From Pseudescherichia sp032055545 (GTDB taxonomy: Bacteria > Pseudomonadota > Gammaproteobacteria > Enterobacterales > Enterobacteriaceae): a DNA stretch of 64,000 nt. Each line of letters starts with the position of its first letter. The first letter of the stretch is position 1. Below are positions 8,646 through 17,401 of this stretch, piece by piece. The stretch is from assembly GCA_032055545.1 (NCBI GenBank), contig DAMBQR010000010.1:1-64000 (forward strand), given 5' to 3'. Made by a program: the position numbers and the translations under genes. A model generated the notes under the pieces. The model was not told the origin of the DNA. It was given only the letters and a program-made list of their open reading frames with translations, and did not search any database.

Positions 8646-8786
8646 TCAAATTTTGCAGGCGTCGCCGCAGTCATCATCGGCGACGATCGCCTGCGCTTTT
8701 TTATCCGCGTCTTCCAGACGTTCTGCATTGCGCTCCTGCGCTTCGTCAAGCCCGGCAAACTCCAGGTTGTCGAGATCAATTTCCAT
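8646..8786 (-). CDS. Small acidic 46-aa protein with C-terminal cysteines
   Basis: A short gene that has all the parts of a real one: a GAGGTAAC ribosome site 5-6 bases before the ATG at 8786, a stop at 8646, and a strong terminator immediately after. The product begins MEIDLDNLEFAGLDEA, has a charged helical middle, and ends in an acidic patch with two cysteines (DDDCGDACKI). It has no signal peptide or membrane segment. I think it is a conserved enterobacterial hypothetical but cannot name it. It lies 90 bases downstream of the MscS-type channel on the same strand and may share its transcript. A modified-peptide precursor is conceivable only from its size and C-terminal Cys pair; no modifying enzyme is nearby. 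Confidence 0.7.
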   Translation of the reverse strand: MEIDLDNLEFAGLDEAQERNAERLEDADKKAQAIVADDDCGDACKI

Positions 8787-8876
8787 TAGTTACCTCTTTT
8801 AAAAGCCGATTGATTTGCTACTTTAGCATTATAAGTCATCCGTTCGGGATGGCGAGAAATGCTACCGGCACCAGAA

Positions 8877-9995
8877 TCAGGCCTCTTTAGGCCAGCGCTG
8901 CATCGCGACAGGGAACGGCGTCGCCTCAGGCTGGGCCGGCGTTCTGACGACCAGGCTAGGCAGCGCCAGTTCGATCTCATGCTCATTCAGTTTCTCGATA
9001 ATCCGGATATTGATCTCCTGCTGAATATCCATGTACTTGTTATAGTCCGCCGTATTCACGATATGCACGACCTCAAAGGTCAGACGGTCGGCATTGAACG
9101 CCAGCAGATGGGCGCGGTCGAATTTCGTTTCACCCACCTCAGTAATAATGGTTTTTACCATGTCGCCAATGATGCGTAGCTTTTCCGGTGGCGTTGCAAG
9201 CGCGACGCCAAAGGTAAAGACGATCCGCCGGGTCTGCATCCGTTTGTAGTTATGAATGGTCTGTTGCAACAGCTGGGCGTTAGCACAGACAATTTGCTCC
9301 CCGCTGAGGCTGCGAATGCGGGTGGTTTTCAGTCCAATATGCTCAATAGTACCCGCTACGTCATTGAATACCACAAAGTCCCCGATTTCGAAGGGCTTGT
9401 CGAAACCGATCGACAGGGAGGCGAAGACATCACTCAGTACGGTCTGCACCGCCAGGGCAATAGCAATACCGCCAACGCCCAGGCTGGCGACCAGCGCGGT
9501 AATATCGACGCCAATATTTGCCAGAATGGACAGCAGCATCATCGACCAGACCACGACGCGCAGGATCATGCCCAGGATCACCATTGTTACCGGGTTCTTA
9601 TTCGATCCCGGTGCGTACAGCAGATGGCGCATCCATGACTGCACACCCTGATCGAGCCAGATAGCAATCTGGATGGCGATAACAAAAAACCAGATGTGGG
9701 AAACCGTAGAGAAGAGACGGTCAGGGAGATCGACAAATCGCAGACTGAAGAGAAAGGCCGCGATAAAGAGAAGCAGTTTGTTGGTTCGCTTCAGTATATC
9801 GAAGGCGATAAAGCGTGAGTGGGTGCTGTTGCCCTCTTTTTTGCTGGCCTGTTGGATAGTCTTATAGACAAAATTAAGCAGCCGGTTGGTCAGCCAGTAG
9901 GTAATGAGGGTGACAAAAAAGACAATTGCCAGATTGATCCAAAAAGCCGGTGACATCAACACCGTAACGATATTCAGCCGTGCCAGATACTCCAT
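8877..9995 (-). CDS. MscS-family mechanosensitive channel
   Basis: A 372-aa small-conductance mechanosensitive channel homologue. Five hydrophobic segments fill the first 200 residues; the last is the Gly/Ala-rich pore helix (ASLGVGGIAIALAVQ) followed by the TM3b and beta-domain junction (FDKPFEIGDFVVF). The C-terminal beta and alpha/beta domains complete the MscS fold. Such channels sit in the inner membrane and release osmolytes on hypo-osmotic shock. With about two more membrane helices than MscS itself it resembles the mid-size E. coli paralogues, but I cannot assign it to one. The start at 9995 follows an AGG-type site. The 46-aa peptide gene is downstream. Confidence 0.92.
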   Translation of the reverse strand: MEYLARLNIVTVLMSPAFWINLAIVFFVTLITYWLTNRLLNFVYKTIQQASKKEGNSTHSRFIAFDILKRTNKLLLFIAAFLFSLRFVDLPDRLFSTVSHIWFFVIAIQIAIWLDQGVQSWMRHLLYAPGSNKNPVTMVILGMILRVVVWSMMLLSILANIGVDITALVASLGVGGIAIALAVQTVLSDVFASLSIGFDKPFEIGDFVVFNDVAGTIEHIGLKTTRIRSLSGEQIVCANAQLLQQTIHNYKRMQTRRIVFTFGVALATPPEKLRIIGDMVKTIITEVGETKFDRAHLLAFNADRLTFEVVHIVNTADYNKYMDIQQEINIRIIEKLNEHEIELALPSLVVRTPAQPEATPFPVAMQRWPKEA

Positions 9996-10063
9996 TTTAC
10001 CTCCAGTGTATAGCGCAAGAACACTACAGTATAGACATCATGGCTGAAGGGTAGGGCGGGATA

Positions 10064-10090
10064 GCCGGGCTACAGGCTGCGTTGCCCGGC
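10064..10090. repeat. GC-rich inverted repeat, REP-like
   Basis: Perfect 7-bp inverted repeat GCCGGGC/GCCCGGC (10064-10070, 10084-10090) with a 13-base spacer in a short intergenic region. It resembles the repetitive extragenic elements of enteric bacteria and may also serve as a transcript end for the gene stopping at 10106. Only one copy was noticed. Confidence 0.35.
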
Positions 10091-10105
10091 GGTGTAGCGT
10101 TGAAA

Positions 10106-11590
10106 CTAATTAATTACGTCTATCCAGGTAGACTGCGCGCTACCGTTGTCCAGGGTGGCAGTAATAACGGCTTCGCCTGGCGTGCTGCTGCTGAGAGTGG
10201 TAGATGTAGCGCCGGTATCATCCGCGATTGTTGTAGAGGAACTTAAATTACCTAGCGTTGTATGCCAGCTGACGTTGGCGCCCGCAACGGCGCTACCAGT
10301 TTTGCTTTTCACGAACGCCGTAATGACCGCACTATCCTGCCCGCTAGCCTTAATAGTGGTTTTATCCACCTTTAGCCCGTCGATAAAGAGATCTTCTGAG
10401 GCACTCTCTTTCACCGGAATTATCCTGACGCCAAAATTTTTACCATCAGGACCGTAGGCATAAACGAAGGCATTTTCAGCTTTGCTATCAGAGAAGGTGG
10501 TCGTGGCAATACCGGATGCATTGGTAAACGTAATATTGTTTTCCAGCGTTCCGGTTACTGAGCTGGAGACCCACGTAACCATCGCGCCTGAAATCGCTTC
10601 GCCATTTGAGGAGAGAACCTTTGCCGTTAACCGGGTTACTGACTCGTCGCCAGAGGTATTGATCGTTGGCGGGATCGCCTGCATATCAGTCACGCGCAAA
10701 GCGTCAGTTTCGACCTGAGCCGAAGGTTCGTAGGTAAAAGTCGCATCCGCACTTTGCGTGGCCGGCAGGTTCAATTTTATCACCGGAACAAACATGCCGT
10801 TGGTCTGATTATAAAAATCCTTTTGGTCAGCCTGAGCTGATGTAAGACCGGTGCTGTTAAGGTAAAAAAATGCCTGAACAGGCAATTCATCAGGAATATC
10901 CTGCGGCCAGGTCGCTATACGCAGCTCATTTTGTGTTTTGAACGATTCGCTACCCATTTTTGCCATACTCAGAATCGTTTGGTAAAAGGCGTCAGTAACG
11001 TTGGTATAGTCGTCTGTCAGACCAAAACCACATTGTGAGGTATGCGATCGGTTATATTGAACATAGTGAGCGTACCAGCCATCGGCATCGGTTATGCCTT
11101 GTAACTGACACTGCTTACTTTGGCTTTGTCCCTGATACATTCCACAACCAGCATCCGAACGGTTATTAGTCGCGGCATCAATAGGAAAAGAGCAGAGTAT
11201 ATCAAGGTTTCGTTTACCTTCAGGTCTCTCCTGGCCGGGATAGATAATAAATCCATTATAGTAACTATAGGCTAAGTTATCATATTTAGAGTCTGCTCTA
11301 AGGTAGGAAAAAGAGACGCCGCCGCTGGTCACCGAGGCGGGGCTTGGGTTCCATGCAAAATAGCTGGAGGAGTGGTCAGTGCCTCGTAGCATTATGCCAG
11401 AGCAATGAAACGCAGGGGCGCTATTTTCTCTGCATTCGGCAGTACTGTTTTTATACTGCGCCGTTAAGTTTGCCGCAACCTGCTGGCCATGCAGATCCTG
11501 CCAGTTATCTTGTATTAAGTTTATATTACTGTCGGCAAAAAGATTAAACGATGCCAGTAATAGGATTGGAAGATATTTAAAAATATTCAT
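10106..11590 (-). CDS. Secreted Ig-like (Big_1) domain protein
   Basis: A 494-aa protein with a clear Sec signal peptide (KYLPILLLASFNLFA, cleavage before DSN). The first 290 residues form a cysteine-containing domain I do not recognise, with aromatic-rich segments (SSSYFAWNPSP, SYYNGFIIYPGQ). Two bacterial Ig-like Big_1 domains follow at about 300-390 and 405-494, of the kind that build the stalks of intimins and invasins. It has no membrane anchor or sorting signal. It is the only one of the minus-strand repeat proteins in this island with a visible signal peptide. The general setting recalls the Salmonella CS54 island, where Rat/Sin proteins accompany an intimin-like gene; that parallel is inference. 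Confidence 0.85.
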   Translation of the reverse strand: MNIFKYLPILLLASFNLFADSNINLIQDNWQDLHGQQVAANLTAQYKNSTAECRENSAPAFHCSGIMLRGTDHSSSYFAWNPSPASVTSGGVSFSYLRADSKYDNLAYSYYNGFIIYPGQERPEGKRNLDILCSFPIDAATNNRSDAGCGMYQGQSQSKQCQLQGITDADGWYAHYVQYNRSHTSQCGFGLTDDYTNVTDAFYQTILSMAKMGSESFKTQNELRIATWPQDIPDELPVQAFFYLNSTGLTSAQADQKDFYNQTNGMFVPVIKLNLPATQSADATFTYEPSAQVETDALRVTDMQAIPPTINTSGDESVTRLTAKVLSSNGEAISGAMVTWVSSSVTGTLENNITFTNASGIATTTFSDSKAENAFVYAYGPDGKNFGVRIIPVKESASEDLFIDGLKVDKTTIKASGQDSAVITAFVKSKTGSAVAGANVSWHTTLGNLSSSTTIADDTGATSTTLSSSTPGEAVITATLDNGSAQSTWIDVIN

Positions 11591-11653
11591 AGGCTATTCT
11601 CTGATTAATTTTTTTTCGATATAAAATAGACTGCCAATATTGATAGCGGTTGT

Positions 11654-14653
11654 TTAATTGACATAGTAAGAGATGTTGCCGTTGATAGCCGTTGCCGGGA
11701 AATCAATAACGCCTGAGGCGGCATCACCCCATACAAACAGGGAGTCATCAGCCCTTAATGCGACAAAAGCCCTGGTATTACTGTAAATGGCAACAACATT
11801 GTTCAGGCCTGAGATAAATGCATCGTATCCGCCTGTGGCAGCGTCGCCCCAGGTAATAACACGGCCCGATCGCGTTAATGCAGCGAAGCTGCTGCTGTTT
11901 GCACTAAGAGAGATAACATTATTAAGTTGCGATGCGATATTACTTACATCTCCCCCGTAGGCCGGATTGCCCCAGGCAATGACGGAACCATCTTCACAGA
12001 GTGCTGCAAATGCGCCATACGAGCTTTTTATATCAACAATATCCGTTCTCGATTTATACTCCGCAGGTAGGCTGTTTCCGTAACTACTATTACCCCAGCA
12101 CGCAACGCCGCCGTTTGAGAGCATCACAGCATAGGCTGACTCGGTAGCAATAAGCCGTGAAGCATTAGAAAGGGTCCTGACGTTACTGGCGTTACCGCCG
12201 TAGTCGGGATCCCCCCATGCTTTAACTACGCCGTTAGCAATCACGGCGAACGCGCGGCGGCTGGCGCAGCAATCATCAATTCCGCTCAGGGCGCTAATCG
12301 CTGAGGGGATGCTCGCTCCACAGTCTGCATCGCCCCAGGCAAAAATCTCACCCGCCTGGTTAACCACCGCAAAAGCATTTTCATTCGCAATGATAGTCTT
12401 AATATCACGCATTGCTGAAATCGTAGAGGGCACGGAGAGATCAATATTTTCGCTCACATCGACCCCCCATCCCCAAGTCTGGATATAGGGATAAACCAAC
12501 GAACGTAAAGCATATGTGCCACGGGAGGCCTTAATATCTGCCACACTATGCAGCATAGCGATATTCACCGGCAGCTCGCCACCCTCTGTATTATCGCCCC
12601 AGGCTAAAATGGATCCGTCAGTACGGATCGCCGCGAAAGAGTAATAGGAAGCATAGAGCGATTGCAGATCATGATTTACGCTTGCCGGAAGCGTGTACCC
12701 CCCTTTAGCTTGCACCCCCCAGCCAATATACTCCCCGCTATTTAGTCTTGCGGCAAATGCCCCGGTAGAGATTGCAGTATCGGTCCATTCACCGCTCCCC
12801 ATAATATTTGAAACATTTATTGTGATGGTATCACCCGCAATATTGCTGACTTCAATGTATCTACCGGGCTGCGTGTCAATAAAGGCGCTATCGATGGTGT
12901 AATTGACGTCATCTTTATAACGCCACACGACGGTAGTGGGTGCCAGGGTTTGTGGATTAAGCGCGACCAGGCGGCCTTGCTGCAGACGACCAGCCCCCTG
13001 TTTACAACAGCGAGCGCCAAGAATAATGGCAAACTGTTCAGCGGTCTTGATCTCAATAGTGCTCGATTTTGCACTACCGTTACTGAGGCGCGCCATCACG
13101 CTAGCCGTGCCGGTGTCGCCCATATCAGTCAGCGCGACAGTAGCGACGCCGCTGCTGTCGGTATGAGAAGCGCTTGCGCTAAGGTTGCCTAGGGTTGTGT
13201 TCCACTCAACGGAAACATCCGCCAGCGGTAGGCCAGACGCGGAGTCAGTAACGGTGGCTGAGAAAGTGGCGGTGTCGGTACCGTTATTTGCAATACTGGT
13301 TTTGTCGCTGGTCAGGCTGTCGATGTGTGCCGTCGTGGGCAGGGCTGCGTCGGAAAGCACTACCAGCCAGGTTCCATCAGCCTGAAGGGCAGGTTCGCTA
13401 AAGTACCAGTCTGAAGGGGTGCCTGTCCCGGGAGAGATAACCGGGACGCCGCCTGCCATAGAAACAGAGAATGAGCCGGAAACAGAGAAGGTAGCCGTAC
13501 CGTCGGCATTCAGGGAGCCAGACTGTAGGGAGAGCGTCTGTAAAACCCCTGAGGCGGGAATGATAGCGAGTAATCCGGTATGGCCGCGCGTAACGGCGGA
13601 ATAAAAGGCAGAAGGATAAGCCTGGGTAATAGCCATTACCGCATCCGTGTCACCGGTTGTGCTAAGGGTAACATTGAGCTGAACATCGGTATTATCTAAC
13701 GCAAGCAGCTGTGCTGGTGTATGTCCGGTAAAGAGGGCGGCAAAATCGGACGTGTCTACGTTCATCCTCGCTATCTGATAGTCGTTATAGTTGAATGCCG
13801 CATCGACAGGGTTAAAAGAGGAGTAGAGCAGGACGGGCATCTCATACAGTTCGACGGAGCGCCAGATCCAGCCAGAGCCAGAGTTAGCTTGCAAAGACTG
13901 ATGCGGATTAAGAATCTGGCTGTTACCGGTATAGCCGGAGCCGGAAAAGAGTTTGCCTATATCAGCGGCATTACCCATAGAGAGAGTCACGAGCCATGAA
14001 CCATCTGTCTGCTGTTCAGGATCGCTAAAGGTCCAGCCAGCGGGGAGACCGGACGCGGAGGAGAATGTCAGCGTATCGTTATTATAAACAAGCATTACGG
14101 AGCCGGATCCTGACCAGGCCACGGTGCCGGTTGTCTCGTCCAGCGTACCGATCGTCAGCGAGGCGAGGGTGGATGCGCCGTTAACACTCTGGATAAAGGC
14201 AAGGGCGCCCTCCGTGGCTAACGAAACAAATGTTGCAACGGTTGTGGAAGAGCCAGGAACCAGTGAAGAGGCGGCAAAACAGTTTTGTGCGATGAAGTCG
14301 CCGCTCAGCTGCACGAAGACCGGCACGGCAAGAGCGGCATCGATAGCCAGGAACTGCAGCGGATACTGCGGAGCAGGGAAGGCAGCTGCAATGTCGGGCA
14401 GACTCGCGGTGATGTACTGCTCAACGTGTCCGGTATAGGAGAGTGCGGGGTTGCCGGTATCGACGCCGCTGCAGAGAAAAGTGAACATGTTATCAGAGCC
14501 GGGCACGGAGACGGACTGTTCGGCCCATGAGATATCGGAAGAGGCGACAATGCCAGTCTGGCCGTGAGCAGCCCGTAGCGCCGTTCCTGCATAGTTAGGT
14601 AATGAGTAGAAAACGAGTGAAGAGGCCTGAACATCACTGACAGGATATTTCAT
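11654..14653 (-). CDS. Large repeat protein: crystallin-like, Ig-like and RCC1-like domains
   Basis: A 999-aa mosaic. Residues 1-220 are nearly the same as in the next gene upstream. Segments at about 13-30 (FYSLPNYAGTALRA) and 234-250 (LFSGSGYTGNSQIL) fit the beta-gamma-crystallin Greek-key pattern (aromatic, then aromatic-x-Gly). A Big_1 Ig-like domain lies at about 444-535. The last 370 residues hold about nine units of the form F-A-x-x-x-x-x-G-x-x-x-x-W-G-D, the RCC1/BLIP-II type propeller repeat. There is no signal peptide, membrane segment or anchor, so how or whether it leaves the cell is unclear. Start ATG at 14653 with AAGGAG upstream. Likely role is binding at the cell surface or to a host or competitor (inference). 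Confidence 0.85.
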   Translation of the reverse strand: MKYPVSDVQASSLVFYSLPNYAGTALRAAHGQTGIVASSDISWAEQSVSVPGSDNMFTFLCSGVDTGNPALSYTGHVEQYITASLPDIAAAFPAPQYPLQFLAIDAALAVPVFVQLSGDFIAQNCFAASSLVPGSSTTVATFVSLATEGALAFIQSVNGASTLASLTIGTLDETTGTVAWSGSGSVMLVYNNDTLTFSSASGLPAGWTFSDPEQQTDGSWLVTLSMGNAADIGKLFSGSGYTGNSQILNPHQSLQANSGSGWIWRSVELYEMPVLLYSSFNPVDAAFNYNDYQIARMNVDTSDFAALFTGHTPAQLLALDNTDVQLNVTLSTTGDTDAVMAITQAYPSAFYSAVTRGHTGLLAIIPASGVLQTLSLQSGSLNADGTATFSVSGSFSVSMAGGVPVISPGTGTPSDWYFSEPALQADGTWLVVLSDAALPTTAHIDSLTSDKTSIANNGTDTATFSATVTDSASGLPLADVSVEWNTTLGNLSASASHTDSSGVATVALTDMGDTGTASVMARLSNGSAKSSTIEIKTAEQFAIILGARCCKQGAGRLQQGRLVALNPQTLAPTTVVWRYKDDVNYTIDSAFIDTQPGRYIEVSNIAGDTITINVSNIMGSGEWTDTAISTGAFAARLNSGEYIGWGVQAKGGYTLPASVNHDLQSLYASYYSFAAIRTDGSILAWGDNTEGGELPVNIAMLHSVADIKASRGTYALRSLVYPYIQTWGWGVDVSENIDLSVPSTISAMRDIKTIIANENAFAVVNQAGEIFAWGDADCGASIPSAISALSGIDDCCASRRAFAVIANGVVKAWGDPDYGGNASNVRTLSNASRLIATESAYAVMLSNGGVACWGNSSYGNSLPAEYKSRTDIVDIKSSYGAFAALCEDGSVIAWGNPAYGGDVSNIASQLNNVISLSANSSSFAALTRSGRVITWGDAATGGYDAFISGLNNVVAIYSNTRAFVALRADDSLFVWGDAASGVIDFPATAINGNISYYVN
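14244..14566. repeat. Exact 323-bp duplication, copy 1
   Basis: Base-for-base identical to 16775-17097 in the same orientation (offset 2531). It covers the N-terminal coding part of the two neighbouring repeat-protein genes; outside it the genes diverge quickly. Such perfect identity points to recent duplication or gene conversion. Confidence 0.97.
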
Positions 14654-14812
14654 GAAATAACTCCTTTAATACCAGGTTAATTAGGGTTACCCGCAGGGGT
14701 AAAGAGACTGTAGCGGCAAGGAGTGGACAGATTGTGCAAATAAAAACAGACTAAATGTAAAATAGAGAAACTAAAGAGCTATGGTTTTGCGACACGTTTT
14801 TAACCGTGAAGG

Positions 14813-14835
14813 TGAAGCCTGAATCTCAGGCTTCA
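14813..14835 (-). terminator. Hairpin after the 780-aa repeat protein gene
   Basis: 10-bp perfect stem TGAAGCCTGA/TCAGGCTTCA with a 3-base loop, 7 bases beyond the stop at 14842. There is no good T-run on either strand, so its action as a terminator is uncertain. Confidence 0.45.
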
Positions 14836-14841
14836 ATGGAC

Positions 14842-17184
14842 TTACATGGCAGGAATATAAATATCTGGGCCGGGATCAAAGGCGAAACCATAAGATATGG
14901 TCATTCGAATCGTACCGCCATTCCAGTCAGAGGTGGCTAAATTTAAATTATCAACAATGATATGCAGTGTTGCCTGGTAGTCTGAGCCGGAAATAGCAGT
15001 AGAAGCATTTTGCTGAATATAGGTGCTGGTGACACTACGAGCTGTATCGGTAAGATAAACGGCGGCGGTATCAGTTAAGTAAAGGATAGTGGTGGGTGAG
15101 CCTGGATGTGTGCCGCTCAGCGGTGGCGTGTAAAATCTAAACACATAATGCTGCCCGCCTGGGTAATCATTGGTAATCAATTCAAAGCTAATCGTTCCGG
15201 CTTTTGAGCCTCTTTTTACGTTAGTCGCAATAAACTGCGGAAACTTAGCGCGAGCCGTAATGGTGTTAATCGTTACTGACTTGCTGTCTCCGTTCTCAAG
15301 CGCGGCTGTAACGATAATTGCACCCCCTTTTGTTGCGCGTAAGGTTGTGGATGCATGACCCTGGGCATCGGTTTCAGTGCTTTGAAAACTAAGATTGCCG
15401 GACGTTGCTGTCCAGATTACAGGCGTGTTTTGCAGCGGCTGTTGTTGGCTATCGACTACGGTTGCGGTAATGAGTGCTGTGTCACGACCGTTAATTATCA
15501 GAGTATTTTTATTGCTAACCAAACGGCTAATAGAACCCTTCAGGTTTTTTACAAAAAGGGAAAGCGTATATTCTGCAGAAGTGTCGGTTGCAACTACGGG
15601 CCCTGGCAGTAAATCTGTCGACTCTCCACTGGCCAATGACACTACGGGCATCTCTTTTACATTATCCCATGTGGCTATTAAAGATGTGTTATAGAGCCAG
15701 GTAGCCATGCCCGCTGAATCTAACGTGCCGATAGAAAGAGATATGGCAGTCATATTTTGGGTCTTGTCGATAATAGCTAAAATGCCATTATTGCTCTTGC
15801 CTGAAAATGAGTGACTGGCTGTGGTGAATGTTGATGGCCATGTTTGTACTGCGCAAGCGACCAGTGCGGCGTCAGCGTCGTCAGAAACCAGGGTGCCTCG
15901 TATGATAATATCATTTCTGCCCAGTGCCGTGGCTTCAACCTGAGAAGAGGTTAATAAACTATAGTTAGTGGTAATATCGGCCACATCCGTTATGTTCACA
16001 TTATCTGCATAGGTCCAGTAATTAAACGTATTTTTATCCGAAATAACGGTTCGGCTTAACAGATAGTCAGCGTTAATTCTGGCTGACCGCCAAAGCCACT
16101 GGCCTTGTTGGGTCCTGACTTGAACGCTGTCATGTTCTTTAAGTTCATAGGTATCCCCTTGGTAACGCGTTTCGCTATACAGCAGAGCGCTGTCAGCCAT
16201 AGAAAGCAGGAAGAGGGATTGCGATTTCGTGCTGCCGTTGCTGATGCGTGCCATCACCGTAGCGGTGCCGATGTCGCCCGTATCGGTCAGGCTAACGGTG
16301 GCAGCGCCGCTGCTGTTGGTAATAGAGGCGCTGGCGCTGAGGCTGCCTAGGGTAGTGTTCCACTCAACGGCGACGTCAGCTATCGGCAGTCCAGAGGCAG
16401 AGTCGGTAACGATAGCTGTAAAGGTAGCGGTATCGGTACCGTTATTTTCAATACTCACTTTATCACAGGTCAGCGAAGCGATGGCAGCGGTAGCGGGCAG
16501 GGAGATATCTGATATGTCGATAAGCCAGGATCCGTCAGGCTGCTGTACCGGATTATCTAAATTCCAGCCAGCAGGTAGTCCGCTTACGGAGAAAATGTTC
16601 AGCGTATCGTTGCTATATACCAGCATCACGGAGCCGACTTCTGACCAGGCCACGGTGCCGGTCGTCTCGTCCAGCGTACCGATCGTCAGCGAGGCGAGGG
16701 TGGACGCGCCGTTAAAACGCTGAATAAAGGCGAGAGCACCCTGGCTGGCTGACGAAACAAATGTTGCAACGGTCGTGGAAGAGCCAGGAACCAGTGAAGA
16801 GGCGGCAAAACAGTTTTGTGCGATGAAGTCGCCGCTCAGCTGCACGAAGACCGGCACGGCAAGAGCGGCATCGATAGCCAGGAACTGCAGCGGATACTGC
16901 GGAGCAGGGAAGGCAGCTGCAATGTCGGGCAGACTCGCGGTGATGTACTGCTCAACGTGTCCGGTATAGGAGAGTGCGGGGTTGCCGGTATCGACGCCGC
17001 TGCAGAGAAAAGTGAACATGTTATCAGAGCCGGGCACGGAGACGGACTGTTCGGCCCATGAGATATCGGAAGAGGCGACAATGCCAGTCTGGCCGTGCAC
17101 AGCCTGCATCGCATTACCTGCGTAATTGGGCAGAGAGTAGAAAACAAGGGAGGAGGTTTGAGCGTCGGTTATAGCATGCGTCAT
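14842..17184 (-). CDS. Large repeat protein: crystallin-like and Ig-like domains
   Basis: A 780-aa paralogue of the 999-aa protein downstream. Residues 1-225 are shared (part at 100% DNA identity). Then come a Big_1 domain (about 230-325), a beta-gamma-crystallin-like motif (LLYSETRYQGDTYEL at about 334-348, followed by WLWRSARI), a spacer, a second Big_1 domain (about 555-650) and a unique 130-residue C-terminus in place of the RCC1 propeller. There is no signal peptide. Beta-gamma-crystallin motifs in microbes often bind Ca2+, but the typical N/D-x-x-S calcium signature is not obvious here. The start ATG at 17184 has AAGGAG. Separated from the 999-aa gene by 188 bases. Confidence 0.85.
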   Translation of the reverse strand: MTHAITDAQTSSLVFYSLPNYAGNAMQAVHGQTGIVASSDISWAEQSVSVPGSDNMFTFLCSGVDTGNPALSYTGHVEQYITASLPDIAAAFPAPQYPLQFLAIDAALAVPVFVQLSGDFIAQNCFAASSLVPGSSTTVATFVSSASQGALAFIQRFNGASTLASLTIGTLDETTGTVAWSEVGSVMLVYSNDTLNIFSVSGLPAGWNLDNPVQQPDGSWLIDISDISLPATAAIASLTCDKVSIENNGTDTATFTAIVTDSASGLPIADVAVEWNTTLGSLSASASITNSSGAATVSLTDTGDIGTATVMARISNGSTKSQSLFLLSMADSALLYSETRYQGDTYELKEHDSVQVRTQQGQWLWRSARINADYLLSRTVISDKNTFNYWTYADNVNITDVADITTNYSLLTSSQVEATALGRNDIIIRGTLVSDDADAALVACAVQTWPSTFTTASHSFSGKSNNGILAIIDKTQNMTAISLSIGTLDSAGMATWLYNTSLIATWDNVKEMPVVSLASGESTDLLPGPVVATDTSAEYTLSLFVKNLKGSISRLVSNKNTLIINGRDTALITATVVDSQQQPLQNTPVIWTATSGNLSFQSTETDAQGHASTTLRATKGGAIIVTAALENGDSKSVTINTITARAKFPQFIATNVKRGSKAGTISFELITNDYPGGQHYVFRFYTPPLSGTHPGSPTTILYLTDTAAVYLTDTARSVTSTYIQQNASTAISGSDYQATLHIIVDNLNLATSDWNGGTIRMTISYGFAFDPGPDIYIPAM
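16775..17097. repeat. Exact 323-bp duplication, copy 2
   Basis: Second copy of the block at 14244-14566, read in the same direction; see that entry. First mismatches are C16774 against T14243 and C17098 against A14567. Confidence 0.97.
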
Positions 17185-17401
17185 GGTAAATCTCCTTTAG
17201 CGTTTAAATAAACAGAGAGCCCACGGGGGTAGCAGGACTATAACGACAAAAGAAAGCACGTTTGTGCAGTTAAAGAAAAGTCACAGGCAAAATATGCAAA
17301 TAAATTATTTTTTATTGCCCGGGAGTAGTCTGTTTTTGCTGTATATCGCGCTGGGAGTTATTTAAGACTGTATGTGATTATACTCTTTTGGGAATGGAAA
17401 A

